Of a stretch of DNA of 64,000 nt, positions 51,510 through 60,876 are shown one piece after another. Origin of the DNA: Paulinella micropora (Eukaryota > Cercozoa > Imbricatea > Euglyphida > Paulinellidae); contig WBZZ01004613.1 in the NCBI GenBank assembly GCA_019918135.1, positions 53,501-117,500 on the forward strand, written 5' to 3'. The translations under genes and the position numbers were made by a program. Within the stretch, counting starts at the first letter, position 1; each line of letters starts with the position of its first letter. The notes below the pieces were generated by a model. That model ran no database searches. It was not told where the DNA came from and saw only the letters and a list, made by a program, of their open reading frames with translations.

Positions 51510-52125
51510 GGCAGATAGAGCGAAGATCCTAGATAAGTACGGCCTGAGAACCATCCCTGAAGTACACTTGTGCGATACGAAAACGCTACGACGGATAATG
51601 AAGGGCTATGGCGTCTCAGTCACTGAATTGCTCCCGGCGAAAGGAGTGGCGGAGTGCGGACAAGAGACGCGAACATCGGCAAAGGGAGCAATGACGAGCG
51701 AGCTTTTCTCACGACTGCTACGAGCGCTTTGCCGCATCACTGGGGCCATCCACACTCAGCACAAAGACGACGTCATGGAGCACTGGCAGGAAGTCATCGA
51801 CTATCTACCCACACACACGTTACAGTCTGTAATGAAGTGGTCTTTCTCGGTTCGATGCCAGGTTCCTATGGGAGAGTGGGCGAGAGGACACAAGTCGCTG
51901 CGACTGGGCGCACTCATGCTCGTGCGTACTCCCAACCAAAACCAGAACCAGAAGTCTGGCGACAAACCGAAGCCTCAGTCTAGCAAAGACGCGACCTGTA
52001 AACAATGGGGTCTGGGACACTGCACATGGGGACCGAAATGCCGCTTCCAGCATGTCTGCCCCGTCTGTCCTGGTGTGGAGCACGTCAAAGCTGGGTGCCA
52101 CAAGAAAAATCAGTGGCCCTTCTGA
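51496..52125 (+). CDS. Retrotransposon gag-like ORF, C-terminal zinc-finger part
   Basis: 209 residues. The C-terminus reads CKQWGLGHCTWGPKCRFQHVC followed by CPGVEHVKAGC, a CCCH-type finger next to a second Cys/His cluster; gag proteins of DIRS-order elements commonly end with such a nucleic-acid-binding knuckle. It overlaps the preceding frame by 14 bp, which could mean programmed frameshifting or a single indel. The RT ORF lies downstream after about 180 bp. Confidence 0.65.
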   Translation: MADDEADRAKILDKYGLRTIPEVHLCDTKTLRRIMKGYGVSVTELLPAKGVAECGQETRTSAKGAMTSELFSRLLRALCRITGAIHTQHKDDVMEHWQEVIDYLPTHTLQSVMKWSFSVRCQVPMGEWARGHKSLRLGALMLVRTPNQNQNQKSGDKPKPQSSKDATCKQWGLGHCTWGPKCRFQHVCPVCPGVEHVKAGCHKKNQWPF

Positions 52126-52309
52126 CTCTCTTTGTCTGAACAACCACAAGAACAAGAACGGCGAGTATCAGTAAGTAGTGGTACAAATGATGAGAGCATA
52201 GAAATAGTGCGCTTGCTAGCTGAGAGTGGTGAGAGCGATAGCGAGTGTGAGAATAGTGGTTGTCAGACTGCGCAAGAAGAGAATGCGAGAATTCAGGTAG
52301 TTGAGTTAG

Positions 52310-54331
52310 ATGGTGTGCGACAAGTTGTGTGGGCAAGGGAGCAAAAAGGCAGTGATATGGGCGACGCAAGAAAATGTGGGGGCCGATGGGGATTGCGGCC
52401 CCTTCGGTAGTGCGAAGGAAGCGAACGAGAGAAATGTTTTATTATTATCTCAGGAGGCGAGAATGGCACGCCTCGCGGCCAAGGACAATGGCCACGCAAT
52501 CGTGGGGCTCGATTCCCCTGGCCCCCTGGTCGTGAGGCGTCTCCCCCTCATTCCGCCTCAACATGTAGCTCCTTTTTCTCTTTCATCTTCTTCCTTTCTT
52601 TCTGCTCTTCTTTCTTCTTCTGCTTTACCTTCTTTTGTTCTTCCTTCCTTTGTTCTGCCCTCTTCTTCTCTTCTTTCCCCTACGCTTCTACCTTCTTCTC
52701 TTCCTCTTTCCTCTTGTCAGTCTGCTTCTCTTCTGTCCTCCTCTCTTCTTCCTTCTTCTCTTCTTCTCTCCTCTGCTCCTCGTTCTTCTTCTTCTACTCT
52801 TTCTTTTCCTCCTTCTCTTCCTTCTTCTTCTCGTCGTAGGCATCCTTCTTCTCTTCGTGCTTCTTCTCTTCTATCTACTTCTCGTCCTTCCTGTTCTACT
52901 CATTCTTCTTCTCTCCCTTTCTCCTGTCCTTCTCCTCCTCTTCTTTCATCTATATCTTCTTTTTCTTCTTCTTCTTCTTCTTCTTCTTCTTCTTCTTCTC
53001 TTTGTCTTTCTTCTTCCCTTCTTCCTGCTTTTTCTTCTCCTCTTCCTTCTTCTCCTCTTCCTTCTTCTCCTCTTCCTTCTTCTCCTCTTCCTTCTTCTCC
53101 TCTTCCTTCTTTTATTTGTTCTTCTTGTTCTCTTCTTTCTTCTCCATCTCTTTGTTCTTTTCCTTCTCTTCCTTCTTCTCTTCCTTCTTCTTCTCTTCCT
53201 TTTTATTCTCTTCCTTCTTCTCTTCGTTCTTCTTCTCTTCTTTCTTCTCCTTCTCTTTGTTCTTCTCCTTCTCTTCCTTCTTCTTCTCTTCCTTCTTCTT
53301 CTCTTCCTTCTTCTTCTCTTCCTTCTTCTTCTCTTCCTTCTTCTCTTCCTTCTCCTCCTTCTCCTCCTCTTCCTTCTTTTTTTCTTCCTTCGTCTTCTCT
53401 TCCTTTCTCTCCTTCACTTTGTTCTTCTCTTTCTCTTTGTTCTTCTCCTTCTCTTCTTTCTTCTCTTCGTTCTTCTCTTCCTTCTTCTCCTCTTCCTTCT
53501 TCTCCTTTTCCTTCTCTCCGTTCTTCTCTTCCTCCTTTTCTTCCTTTCTCTCCTTCTCTTCGTTCTTCTCCTTCTCTTCATTCTTCTCTTTCTTTTTCTT
53601 CTCGTCCTTCTTCTCGTCCTTCTTCTTCTCTTCCTTCTCCTCCTCTTCGTTCTTCTTCTTCTTCTTCTCTTCCTTCTTCTTCTCTTCCTTCTTCTTCTCT
53701 TCCTTCTTCTTCTCTTCCTTCTCCTCCTCTTCGTTCTTCTTCTTCTTCTCTTCCTTCTTCTTCTCTTCCTTCTCCTTCTCTTCCTTCTTCTTCTCTTCCT
53801 TCTTCTTCTCTTCCTTCTTCTTCTCTTCCTTCTTCTTCTCTTCCTTCTTCTTCTCTTCCTTCTTCTTCTCTTCCTTCTTCTTCTCTTCCTTCTTCTTCTC
53901 TTCCTTCTTCTTCTTCTCTCCCTTTTTCTTCTCTTCCTACCTCTCCTTCTCTTCTTTCTTCTCCTTCTCTTCGTTCTCCTCTTCATTCTTCTTCTCTTCC
54001 TTTTTCTTCTCTTCCTTCTTCTTCTCTTCCTTCTTCTTCTCTTCCTTCTTCTTCTCTTCCTTTTTCTTCTCTTCCTTCTTCTTCTCTTCCTTCTTCTTCT
54101 CTTCCTTCTTCTTCTCTTCTTCCTAATTCTTCTGCTCTCTTTCTTTCTTCGTCTCTTCGCTTTTCTTCTTCTTCTCCTTCTTCTTCTTCTCCTTCTTCTT
54201 CTTCTTCTTCTTCTTCTTCTTCTCTTCCTTCTTCTTCTCTTCCTTCTTCTTCTCTTCCTTCTTCTTCTTCTCTTCTTCCTAATCCTTCTGCTCTCTTTCT
54301 TTCTTCGTCTCTTCGCTTTTCTTCTTCTTCC

Positions 54332-54369
<38 letters not shown>

Positions 54370-54418
54370 ATCTTCTTCCTCTTCTTCTTCTTCTTCTTTT
54401 TCTTTTTCTTTTTCTTCT

Positions 54419-54450
<32 letters not shown>

Positions 54451-57031
54451 TTCTTCTTCTTCTTCTGCTGCTGCTGCTGCTACGGCTACTGCAGCTGCTA
54501 CTATTACTCCTAGTACTATGACTACTACTGCTGTTGCTGCCTTTTCTTCTTCTTCTCCTTCTTCTCCTCCCTCTTCTTCTTCTTCTGCTTATTCTTCTTC
54601 TTCTTCTTCTTCTTCTTCTTCTTCTTCTTCTTCTCTTTCTTCTCTTTCTTCTACTTCTTCTGCTGCTTCGTTGGCTTGGCATCGCGCCGGGGCGTCCGCG
54701 CCGTTGTCCAACCGCGAACGCCTCGGCGCGAGGCTTGATTCAAGTTCTTTTTCACCGTGGGTTTGGGAGAGGGTGAAGCACGAAGCAGAAGAGGCCATGG
54801 GGGCCTTCGTTAAATTTGTTTTCATCCCTAAGCACATAGGTGCAGTCGATGTACCGAGTGCTTTCGCGGGCGTAACAAAAGTAAACCGGCCATCGGTCCC
54901 GGAGGCGTTCGCCAACGTGCCGAGAGTGTACGCGCCGCCGGTTCCGGGCCTCGCATCAGCGCCACCTAATGACACTAGCACGCACCCGTGGTTGCCGTTC
55001 TGGTGGGTACCGTGGGACAAGGCCGCGTCCCACGCGGACATTGACAGCTTCATTGCAGCCGGCGTGGTGATCTTGACCGCGTCGCCAGGTGCGATCTCCG
55101 AGTGGGCGGGCGAACCATGGACGACCCACTGTTGGTGGCAAGCCGAAAGGGCCAATGGACGACCTCCCCCTACCACGACGCCGAGGCTTGTGTTAGCGGA
55201 GTTTAGGACCGTGAGAGGCCGCGGGCGCGATGTCATCGAGCTTATCGTTCTACCCAACCGGCACCGAGTGCGACAGACTTCAAGAGTCAGGCTTCCTTCC
55301 TTCGAGGGAGAAGTCGCAACATACAAGACAATGCTGCGGCTGGCAACGATTGCCGACTTGGCCGACAAGTGCCCCGATCTTTCCCAGTCAGAACGAGGCT
55401 GGCTCAAGGCCTCCTGTGCAGCGCAGCGCACAGAATATAGAGTAGGAGAATTCTTACGAGACTATTCCCGCAAAGGCACAGCCGACGTTGAAGCCAAGAG
55501 ATGGGCGGCGGTCTGCGAGAGAGTAGCCGAAGGCAAATCTTTGGGCACATTCGACAGACCACCTTTCCCCAACGAATCTTGCCCGCATCAAGCGATCGTA
55601 GCATATGAATTTACGATTCCAAAGAGCAAGTGGGATCCTACCTCCAACGCTATTCGCAATATCAACCATGCATCATACCCTCGAGGTCTTTCAGTGAATG
55701 ACCTCACACCGAGGGTGGACATTGGCGTGATATACTTCACGTTTGCGCAGCATATCTCCAATATAACTAAGCTAGGTCGCGGGTGTTTCGCTTTCGGCGG
55801 GGATGTGCAAGATGCATACCGTCAGATCGGAGTTCGCGCGACGGACCTGTACCAACAAGTGTCGGCAGCCTGGGACGAGGATGGCAGGCGGCATTTCTTC
55901 GTTGAGCTATGCGGCAAGTTCGGCAGCGTTTCCGCTGGCGACAACTTTGCAAGAATCATGGCATTGCTCAAGATCATCGGGGCGAGCCAACGCGACCGCA
56001 TCGAGTTCGATAACTATGTCGACAACATTGTTTCCGAAGCCAAGACCAAGCCAGTGGCGACTACACGTTTGCGCAAATTGGTGGCATTCTTCCTGAACAT
56101 CGGCATGGAGCTGCATGAGATCTTTTGTGGCCAGCAATACTCCTTTCTGGGATGGGACATTGACATCGTGCGCTGGCTCGTGATCATGCCTGCCAAGAGG
56201 ATGGCGATAGTCCTGCCGCGCCTGGACGCGCTTGCGGTTGCGACTTGGACTTCGTCAGAGGACTATGCTTCTTTCAAGGGCCTGCTAACATGGCTAGCAA
56301 CAGTCATTGCTTGGCTCCGGCCCTTAGTCGGACATATGCACGAATGTCATGCAGCCATGTTGCGACGGGGCGTGAGCGGGGGCAGAGTGAGCGGGCGTGC
56401 CCAGAGCGGAGCCGCATGGGCAGCAGGACTATTGCGACGAACACAAGGCTCCTTTTCCATCACTGACATGAACCGTACCGGGACCTTCAGCCAGAGCTCG
56501 TTAGTGTGGGAAGGTGATAGCAAGTGTATCACCATCTGGGGCGATGCGAACTATACTCAGGGTTCGCGGCTTGGGCGAGCTTGGCTAGTCGCCTCAGATG
56601 GCGCTGCGCGAGGATATTTTCTTTCAGAAGAGTGGAGAGAAGAGGATGAGGAACTTTTCATAGCTGAGTCAGGCGAGGACGCGGCATCGAGGCGAGAGCT
56701 CTTTAATTATTTGCAGGCTGTGTGGGAGCTGCATATGATGACGGGGTGTGTGCGTTTCTGTGTGGTGGGTGATTGTGCGCCGGCTTGTGCGTGTATCGCG
56801 AAAGCACATTCATCTACGCCTGGCATGCAGGCTATCCTTGATATTTATCTGTGGCTTTTTGCGGAGCGATGTATTAGCGTTCTTGCTTTCAGAGTTGAGA
56901 GAGAACGTCTGTCTGTTGTCGATGCTTTGGCCCGTGGGCAGGTGGAGAAGGCGGTGAGTCTTCTAGCGAAGGGTGCATCTTTCAAGCTTGGTTTGCGGGG
57001 CATCCAGCGACCAAGACCGCGGGCTGGCTAG
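52310..57031 (+). CDS. Reverse transcriptase-RNase H polyprotein with huge Ser-rich insert
   Basis: A single 1573-codon frame. Residues ~85-790 are a Ser/Leu/Pro low-complexity tract from a pyrimidine repeat, then the enzyme begins near LAWHRAGASAPLSNRERLGA. RT landmarks are FTIPKSKWDPTSNAIRNINH, FGGDVQDAYRQIGVR (first catalytic Asp), KFGSVSAGDNFARIM, NYVDNIV at the usual YxDD site (second Asp replaced by Asn) and YSFLGWDIDI. RNase H features are ITIWGDANYTQGSRLGRAWL and CVVGDCAPACACIAK. It copies the element RNA into DNA. The true start is uncertain; it may lie after the repeat. The end overlaps the recombinase frame by one base. Confidence 0.8.
52570..54675 (+). repeat. 2.1-kb CTTCTT pyrimidine repeat inside the retrotransposon
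   Basis: Nested units of CTTCTTCTCTTC and TTCCTTCTTCTTC types with nearly no purines on the plus strand. All three plus-strand phases stay open for long distances (Ser, Leu or Phe rich), as expected for a repeat. A near-exact internal repeat of CTAATxCTTCTGCTCTCTTT occurs near 54125 and 54280. Confidence 0.95.
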
Positions 57032-58032
57032 TGGAGGAGGCCGTGGCGTATCTGGATAACAGGCTAGCCTATAGCACAAGCCGCAGCTACGCCTCTGGAG
57101 TCAACCGCCTCAAGCTCTTTGCCAAGGCCTTCGGGAATGGCGACTGGGAAGTTCGGTGGTGGGAGCCTGACCCGGCTCTCCTTATTTTATTCATGTCGTA
57201 CGTGATCGGACAGATTTCGGTGGGCTCACTGAAAGTATATTTGTATGGTATTCGCAATTTTTGTTTGGCTCATGGACAAGATGATCCGCTCAAGAACTAT
57301 CATGTGGAACGATGCTGGAGAGGGATCAAGCGGAGCAAGAAGAAAGGAAAGGATGCGCGCTTGACTCTGACGGTCGATCTGCTGGAAAGAGTAGTGTTGC
57401 ATGCAACGAAGCTGTTACTTGCGGGCGGACTAAGTCCTCGGGCGAGGCACGACTTGATCGTCCTTTGTACCATTATGGTGTGGGGGGTGATCGGCCTTTT
57501 TAGAATTGGTGAGTTGGTCATCTCGGGACCCAAGCGGTATGCCCGTGTTTTGAGACGCTTGCATTGCACCCTCACAAGTGACAATGATGAAACATTTTTG
57601 TGCATCAGCCTAGATGGTTCGAAGACGGATCCTTTCCGCGGCGGTTTAGATGTATGGCTTGCAGATCTCGATCGTATGGTGTTGTCATCGGTCTTTTGGT
57701 TTCGTCGCTATGAGTCATCTTCTGTGTCTGTCGGACTAAATCGAGGGAAGGCGCAAGCTATGTTCCGATGGGCTAACGGCGAGTCTGTTTCTCGGGATCG
57801 TTTCGTCACAGATGCGCGTTTGTTGTTGATGCATGCGGGAGTAAACGACGTGGCGCGTTTCAATGGCATTTTGCTGCAACGAGGAGGAGCTAAGTCGTTG
57901 AAGATGGCCGGAGCCTCGGATCTTGCGATCATGCGAGCTGGGCGTTGGTCTTCGGACTGCTTCAGACGTTACATAGACACACCGCGAGGCGAAATCTTAC
58001 GAGAACAGCATAGCTTGCTGAGCTCTTTTTAG
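57031..58032 (+). CDS. Tyrosine recombinase of the DIRS-order retrotransposon
   Basis: 333 residues. An N-terminal SAM-like core-binding domain (YSTSRSYASGVNRLKLFAKA) is followed by the catalytic domain: first Arg in FRIGELVIS, second Arg in LLQRGGAKSLKM, Trp in MRAGRWSSDCFRRYIDT and nucleophile Tyr in RRYI. This is the enzyme that inserts the circular DNA intermediate. The frame opens with GTG at the RT stop codon, and the first ATG is well inside (57193). Expression therefore probably depends on a frameshift or readthrough from the RT ORF. The gene ends just before repeat B1. Confidence 0.85.
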   Translation: MEEAVAYLDNRLAYSTSRSYASGVNRLKLFAKAFGNGDWEVRWWEPDPALLILFMSYVIGQISVGSLKVYLYGIRNFCLAHGQDDPLKNYHVERCWRGIKRSKKKGKDARLTLTVDLLERVVLHATKLLLAGGLSPRARHDLIVLCTIMVWGVIGLFRIGELVISGPKRYARVLRRLHCTLTSDNDETFLCISLDGSKTDPFRGGLDVWLADLDRMVLSSVFWFRRYESSSVSVGLNRGKAQAMFRWANGESVSRDRFVTDARLLLMHAGVNDVARFNGILLQRGGAKSLKMAGASDLAIMRAGRWSSDCFRRYIDTPRGEILREQHSLLSSF

Positions 58033-58074
58033 GGACTTTTAGGATAAGATGATAGAGGCGCTTCGCCCTGGGTG

Positions 58075-58270
58075 GGGTTGGATAGTGCCGGGTGGCGTAC
58101 CTGGCTAGGACTCGCGCGGCGTGCGCTCGGCTAGGCGTTAGCATAGTCATTGGCCCTATCTCAGTACGGCTAGTACAATTGTTTTCACCACCCGGCATGG
58201 GCTGTGCTGCCTCTTTCTATCCATTGTCCTTATTATTAAATAGCTTTGATAATGTTACTTTTAAAGTTTA
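58075..58270 (+). repeat. Split direct repeat B1
   Basis: 196 bp beginning GGGTTGGATAGTGCCGGGTG, repeated at 58609-58804 with about six substitutions and no gap. Confidence 0.92.
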
Positions 58271-58566
58271 ATGTGGATAAACACAGCCCGTGTTTATCAT
58301 TGTTAAACTTTATTAAGAAACTTTCAAAGCTGGCGGCTGAGCGTCGGTTATGCCGAAGCTATGTTTCATTTTCCGCTTTCTTTTTGGCAGGCGGTTACTT
58401 TATTATTAATTTCGCTATGGCTGCTATTTTCTCCTGCATTTTTATTAATGCCATTTCTGTTTGCAGTTTTCCTTTTATTTGCCATTTTATGTGAGCGCCT
58501 GTGAACGCTTGAGACATCCCATTTGACACTGTCAACGCTTTTAGATTGTTGGCTCAGAATTCGTCT

Positions 58567-58590
58567 CGATTTCATCTCTCGATTTGTGTC
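58567..58590 (+). repeat. Split direct repeat A2
   Basis: Identical to A1 at the left end of the element, lying 18 bp before B2 as expected for the B1-A2-B2 junction of Ngaro/PAT elements. Confidence 0.8.
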
Positions 58591-58608
58591 CCTCCCTCCC
58601 TCCCTTTT

Positions 58609-58804
58609 GGGTTGGATAGTGCCGGGTGGCGTACCTGGCTAGGACTCGCGCGGCGTGCGCTCGGCTAGGCGTTAGCATAGTCCTTGACCCTATCTCAGTA
58701 CGGCTAGTACAATTGTTTTCACCACCCGGCATGGGCTGCGCTGCCTCTTTCTATCCATTGTCCTTATTATTAAATAGCTTTGATAATGTTATTTTTAAAG
58801 TTTA
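58609..58804 (+). repeat. Split direct repeat B2 (right end of the retrotransposon)
   Basis: Second copy of B1. Its end at 58804 coincides with the point where sequence switches to an inverted copy of internal DNA. Confidence 0.9.
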
Positions 58805-58957
58805 GCAGCCATAGCGAAATTAATAATAAAGTAACCGCCGGCCAAAAAGAAAGCGAAAAATGAAACATAGCTTCGGCATAACCGACGCTCAGCCGCCAGC
58901 TTTGAAAGTTTCTTAATAAAGTTTAACAATGAAAAACACGGGCTGTGTTTATGCACA

Positions 58958-59259
58958 AAAAAACATTGTATCTACAGTCGGACCTCATCGGCGAAGGCGA
59001 TAACCACGTATTACAGGAAATATTTACCGCTAAGAACGAAATCCCGTTCAGTTCTGTTATCTACGACGGAAGCGGATCGGAGTACGGCAAAAGGCTGTCC
59101 GCTAATTCAAACAATGTTTATCGGTTTTACTTAACCGACGAAAACGATCAACCAATTAACCTCAACGGTGTGGGAGTTGTAATGACGTTGTTAATTTACC
59201 GCGAGACGAATTATTTTAATTTATTTTCATCATTTTTTGATTTTTTAAAATCTCGTTAA
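58958..59259 (+). pseudogene. Penton-like minor capsid gene, 3' fragment (duplicate)
   Basis: A copy of the last ~100 codons of 48595-49413, from KTLYLQSDLIGEGDNHVLQE to LLIYRETNYFNLFSSFFDFL. The 5' part is absent: sequence upstream of the A7 run at 58957 is retrotransposon-derived filler. Confidence 0.9.
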
Positions 59260-60464
59260 TTAATTTAATTTTAGAATTATTTATTTTTTATATAGAACCA
59301 CAAGCAAAAAAAAAAAGAAAAAATGTCAGTCCAATACGGCGGCGAACTCGTCCATCAGTCCAAGGAACTGCTCACTGGAAAGTATGAGTTGAATAAACTC
59401 ACAAGTCGTGAAGGGTCGGCGAATATTACTCTCACAACCGCGGGAGGAAATGAGAGCACATTTGAAATCCCTACTCGCCCTTTGAACCTTGCGAGGTCTG
59501 TGTTGCGATTTACTTACACTCCTGCAGCATCGGCTGGTTATAATCGTATTTTATGGATTGTCTATCTATGATTAGAACAACTGAATTGAGAACCCGAAGC
59601 GGTTTGTATTTGTGCAATCTCCAAAATGTCGGCAACTACACGAAGATTGTATGGAAGCCTGAGACTTGCTATCAAAAATGTATGGCGCTTGAAAATCACG
59701 GGGCGGGTAGCGGAGGTATGCTTCAAAAGTGTAAGGCCCCAACTACATTTGCAGCATAAGCAACAAGTTATGCTAGAATTAATTATATGAACACTGCGGC
59801 GGTTGCGGCGGTTGGAAATGTCGCCGCACATACTGCTATCGCAACAGCAAATGGAAATACTTATAGTGATGCTACTACTAATGAGGCAATTACCGACCTT
59901 GAAGGAAAAATCAACACTGTCAAAGACAACCTTCGTGCCTTATCTACTACCATACAAGCAGAACTGGCTGATGCCTTTGACCATCCTTCTATTACAGCTC
60001 GTCGTAAGGATGACCTACTCGTTGCTAATGGAACTGGTAATGCTAGTTTTGTCAATGTGGCTTATGAAGAAGCAAAGTATTTTGAAGGAGGTGCTAATGC
60101 GACTGATGGCCCAGTTATCAATGTTAAACTTCCTTTGGGTATGTTGTTCGGAACCATTTTTGAATTGGATAAGACTATCGGATTCAACGAAATTCTGGAT
60201 ATGCGAATTGTGTGGGAAGGAACTAACCGTGCTTTCTTCTATGGAACGGATGCGAAGAGTGTTGCGGCCGGAGCCACTGCGACTATTGTCGGAGCCACTG
60301 TTTCAAACTTAAACTTGTTCCTGTCCGTAGAAACCGACCCGAATGTAATTCTTGGTGTCCAGCAAAAGATTGCGGGTGAAGGCTTTCCATTTAAGATTGA
60401 ATTCCCTATCTCGTGGAAGCAAAATCTTTCATCTACTCAGCAAAACTATGTTATCAAAATGAAC
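58958..60464 (+). repeat. 1507-bp direct duplication, unit 2
   Basis: Near-identical to 49112-50618. Beyond 60464 this unit continues into uninterrupted capsid sequence, which identifies it as the copy carrying the pre-insertion junction. Confidence 0.93.
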
Positions 60465-60581
60465 CGCTCGCAGGGTGAGAGAATTCGTCGTATCTATACA
60501 TCCGCCTTTCACAACACTGAGAGTGCTAATACTGCTTTTGATAATGATAACAGATCGGATTATAAAATTATTACTTATTAA
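59323..60581 (+). pseudogene. Major capsid protein, copy 3, second unit, 3' truncated
   Basis: It has the same frameshift (after YNRILWIVYL) and the same in-frame TAA as 49477-50618. It passes the insertion point with NRSQGERIRRIYTSAFHNTE, matching DRGHGRRLKKIYHSVFNNSE of copy 2. It ends after DYKIITY at 60581, so about 110 C-terminal residues are missing, followed by non-viral sequence. Bounding an intact target, it shows what the capsid gene looked like before the insertion. Confidence 0.88.
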
Positions 60582-60836
60582 TATTACATGCATCATACCA
60601 ACATGCACAACATAGATACATAGACACACGCAGATACACACATGATTCTTTGTTGCTGCAAGTTTAACGTATTATGTACGTCGTGATTTAAATTCGTACA
60701 TATTTCAATTTTGCTTAGAAAATATTTCAGCTTTTGCATTCAGAGGTGGGAAACTAATTGAGGAGGGAAAGTTACCTCGTTCGAACATGTCGCGCTCGGC
60801 CTGACAGGAAAAAAGGAAGAGAGAAAGAGAGAGAGA

Positions 60837-60876
<40 letters not shown>

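Larger units (their letters stand above)
50618..58804 (+). mobile_element. DIRS-order (Ngaro/PAT-like) tyrosine-recombinase retrotransposon
   Basis: The order is gag, reverse transcriptase-RNase H, tyrosine recombinase, all on the plus strand. The ends have the split direct-repeat layout A1 - genes - B1 - A2 - B2: A is 24 bp (50618-50641 and 58567-58590), B is 196 bp (58075-58270 and 58609-58804). This layout is typical of Ngaro and PAT elements, not of DIRS1, which has inverted ends. The element sits inside the capsid gene of copy 3. Base composition is clearly GC-richer than the surrounding viral DNA. Confidence 0.85.
58276..58955. repeat. ~150-bp inverted repeat at the retrotransposon 3' end
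   Basis: 58276-58425 (AAACACAGCCCGTGTTT to ATTTCGCTATGGCTGC) reappears inverted at 58805-58955 (GCAGCCATAGCGAAATTAAT to ACGGGCTGTGTTT). The inverted copy follows B2 directly and fills the gap up to the duplicated viral segment. It includes a few mismatches (for example GGCAGGCGG against CCGCCGGCC). Confidence 0.88.
37490..60581 (+). mobile_element. Polinton/Maverick-type element, copy 3 (truncated; contains a retrotransposon)
   Basis: The gene order from coiled-coil and TIR-proximal genes through integrase, acidic protein, fibre, ATPase, protease, penton and capsid is the reverse of copy 2. The left boundary is approximate: the first gene is at 37606, and I cannot confirm an inverted repeat because the matching right end is absent. 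Homology stops at about 60581 inside the capsid gene, so the polymerase side is missing. About 8.3 kb (50618-58957) is retrotransposon and filler, and 1.5 kb is duplicated. Confidence 0.9.

Noticed and set aside
52635-54521. Large Leu-rich, Phe-rich and Arg/Lys-rich frames inside the CTTCTT repeat
   Set aside because: Any phase of a stop-free pyrimidine repeat stays open; there is no homology or codon signal.
58246-58494. A small membrane-like protein between B1 and A2 of the retrotransposon
   Set aside because: The frame covers the inverted-repeat arm and non-coding terminal region; its hydrophobicity is explained by T-rich sequence.
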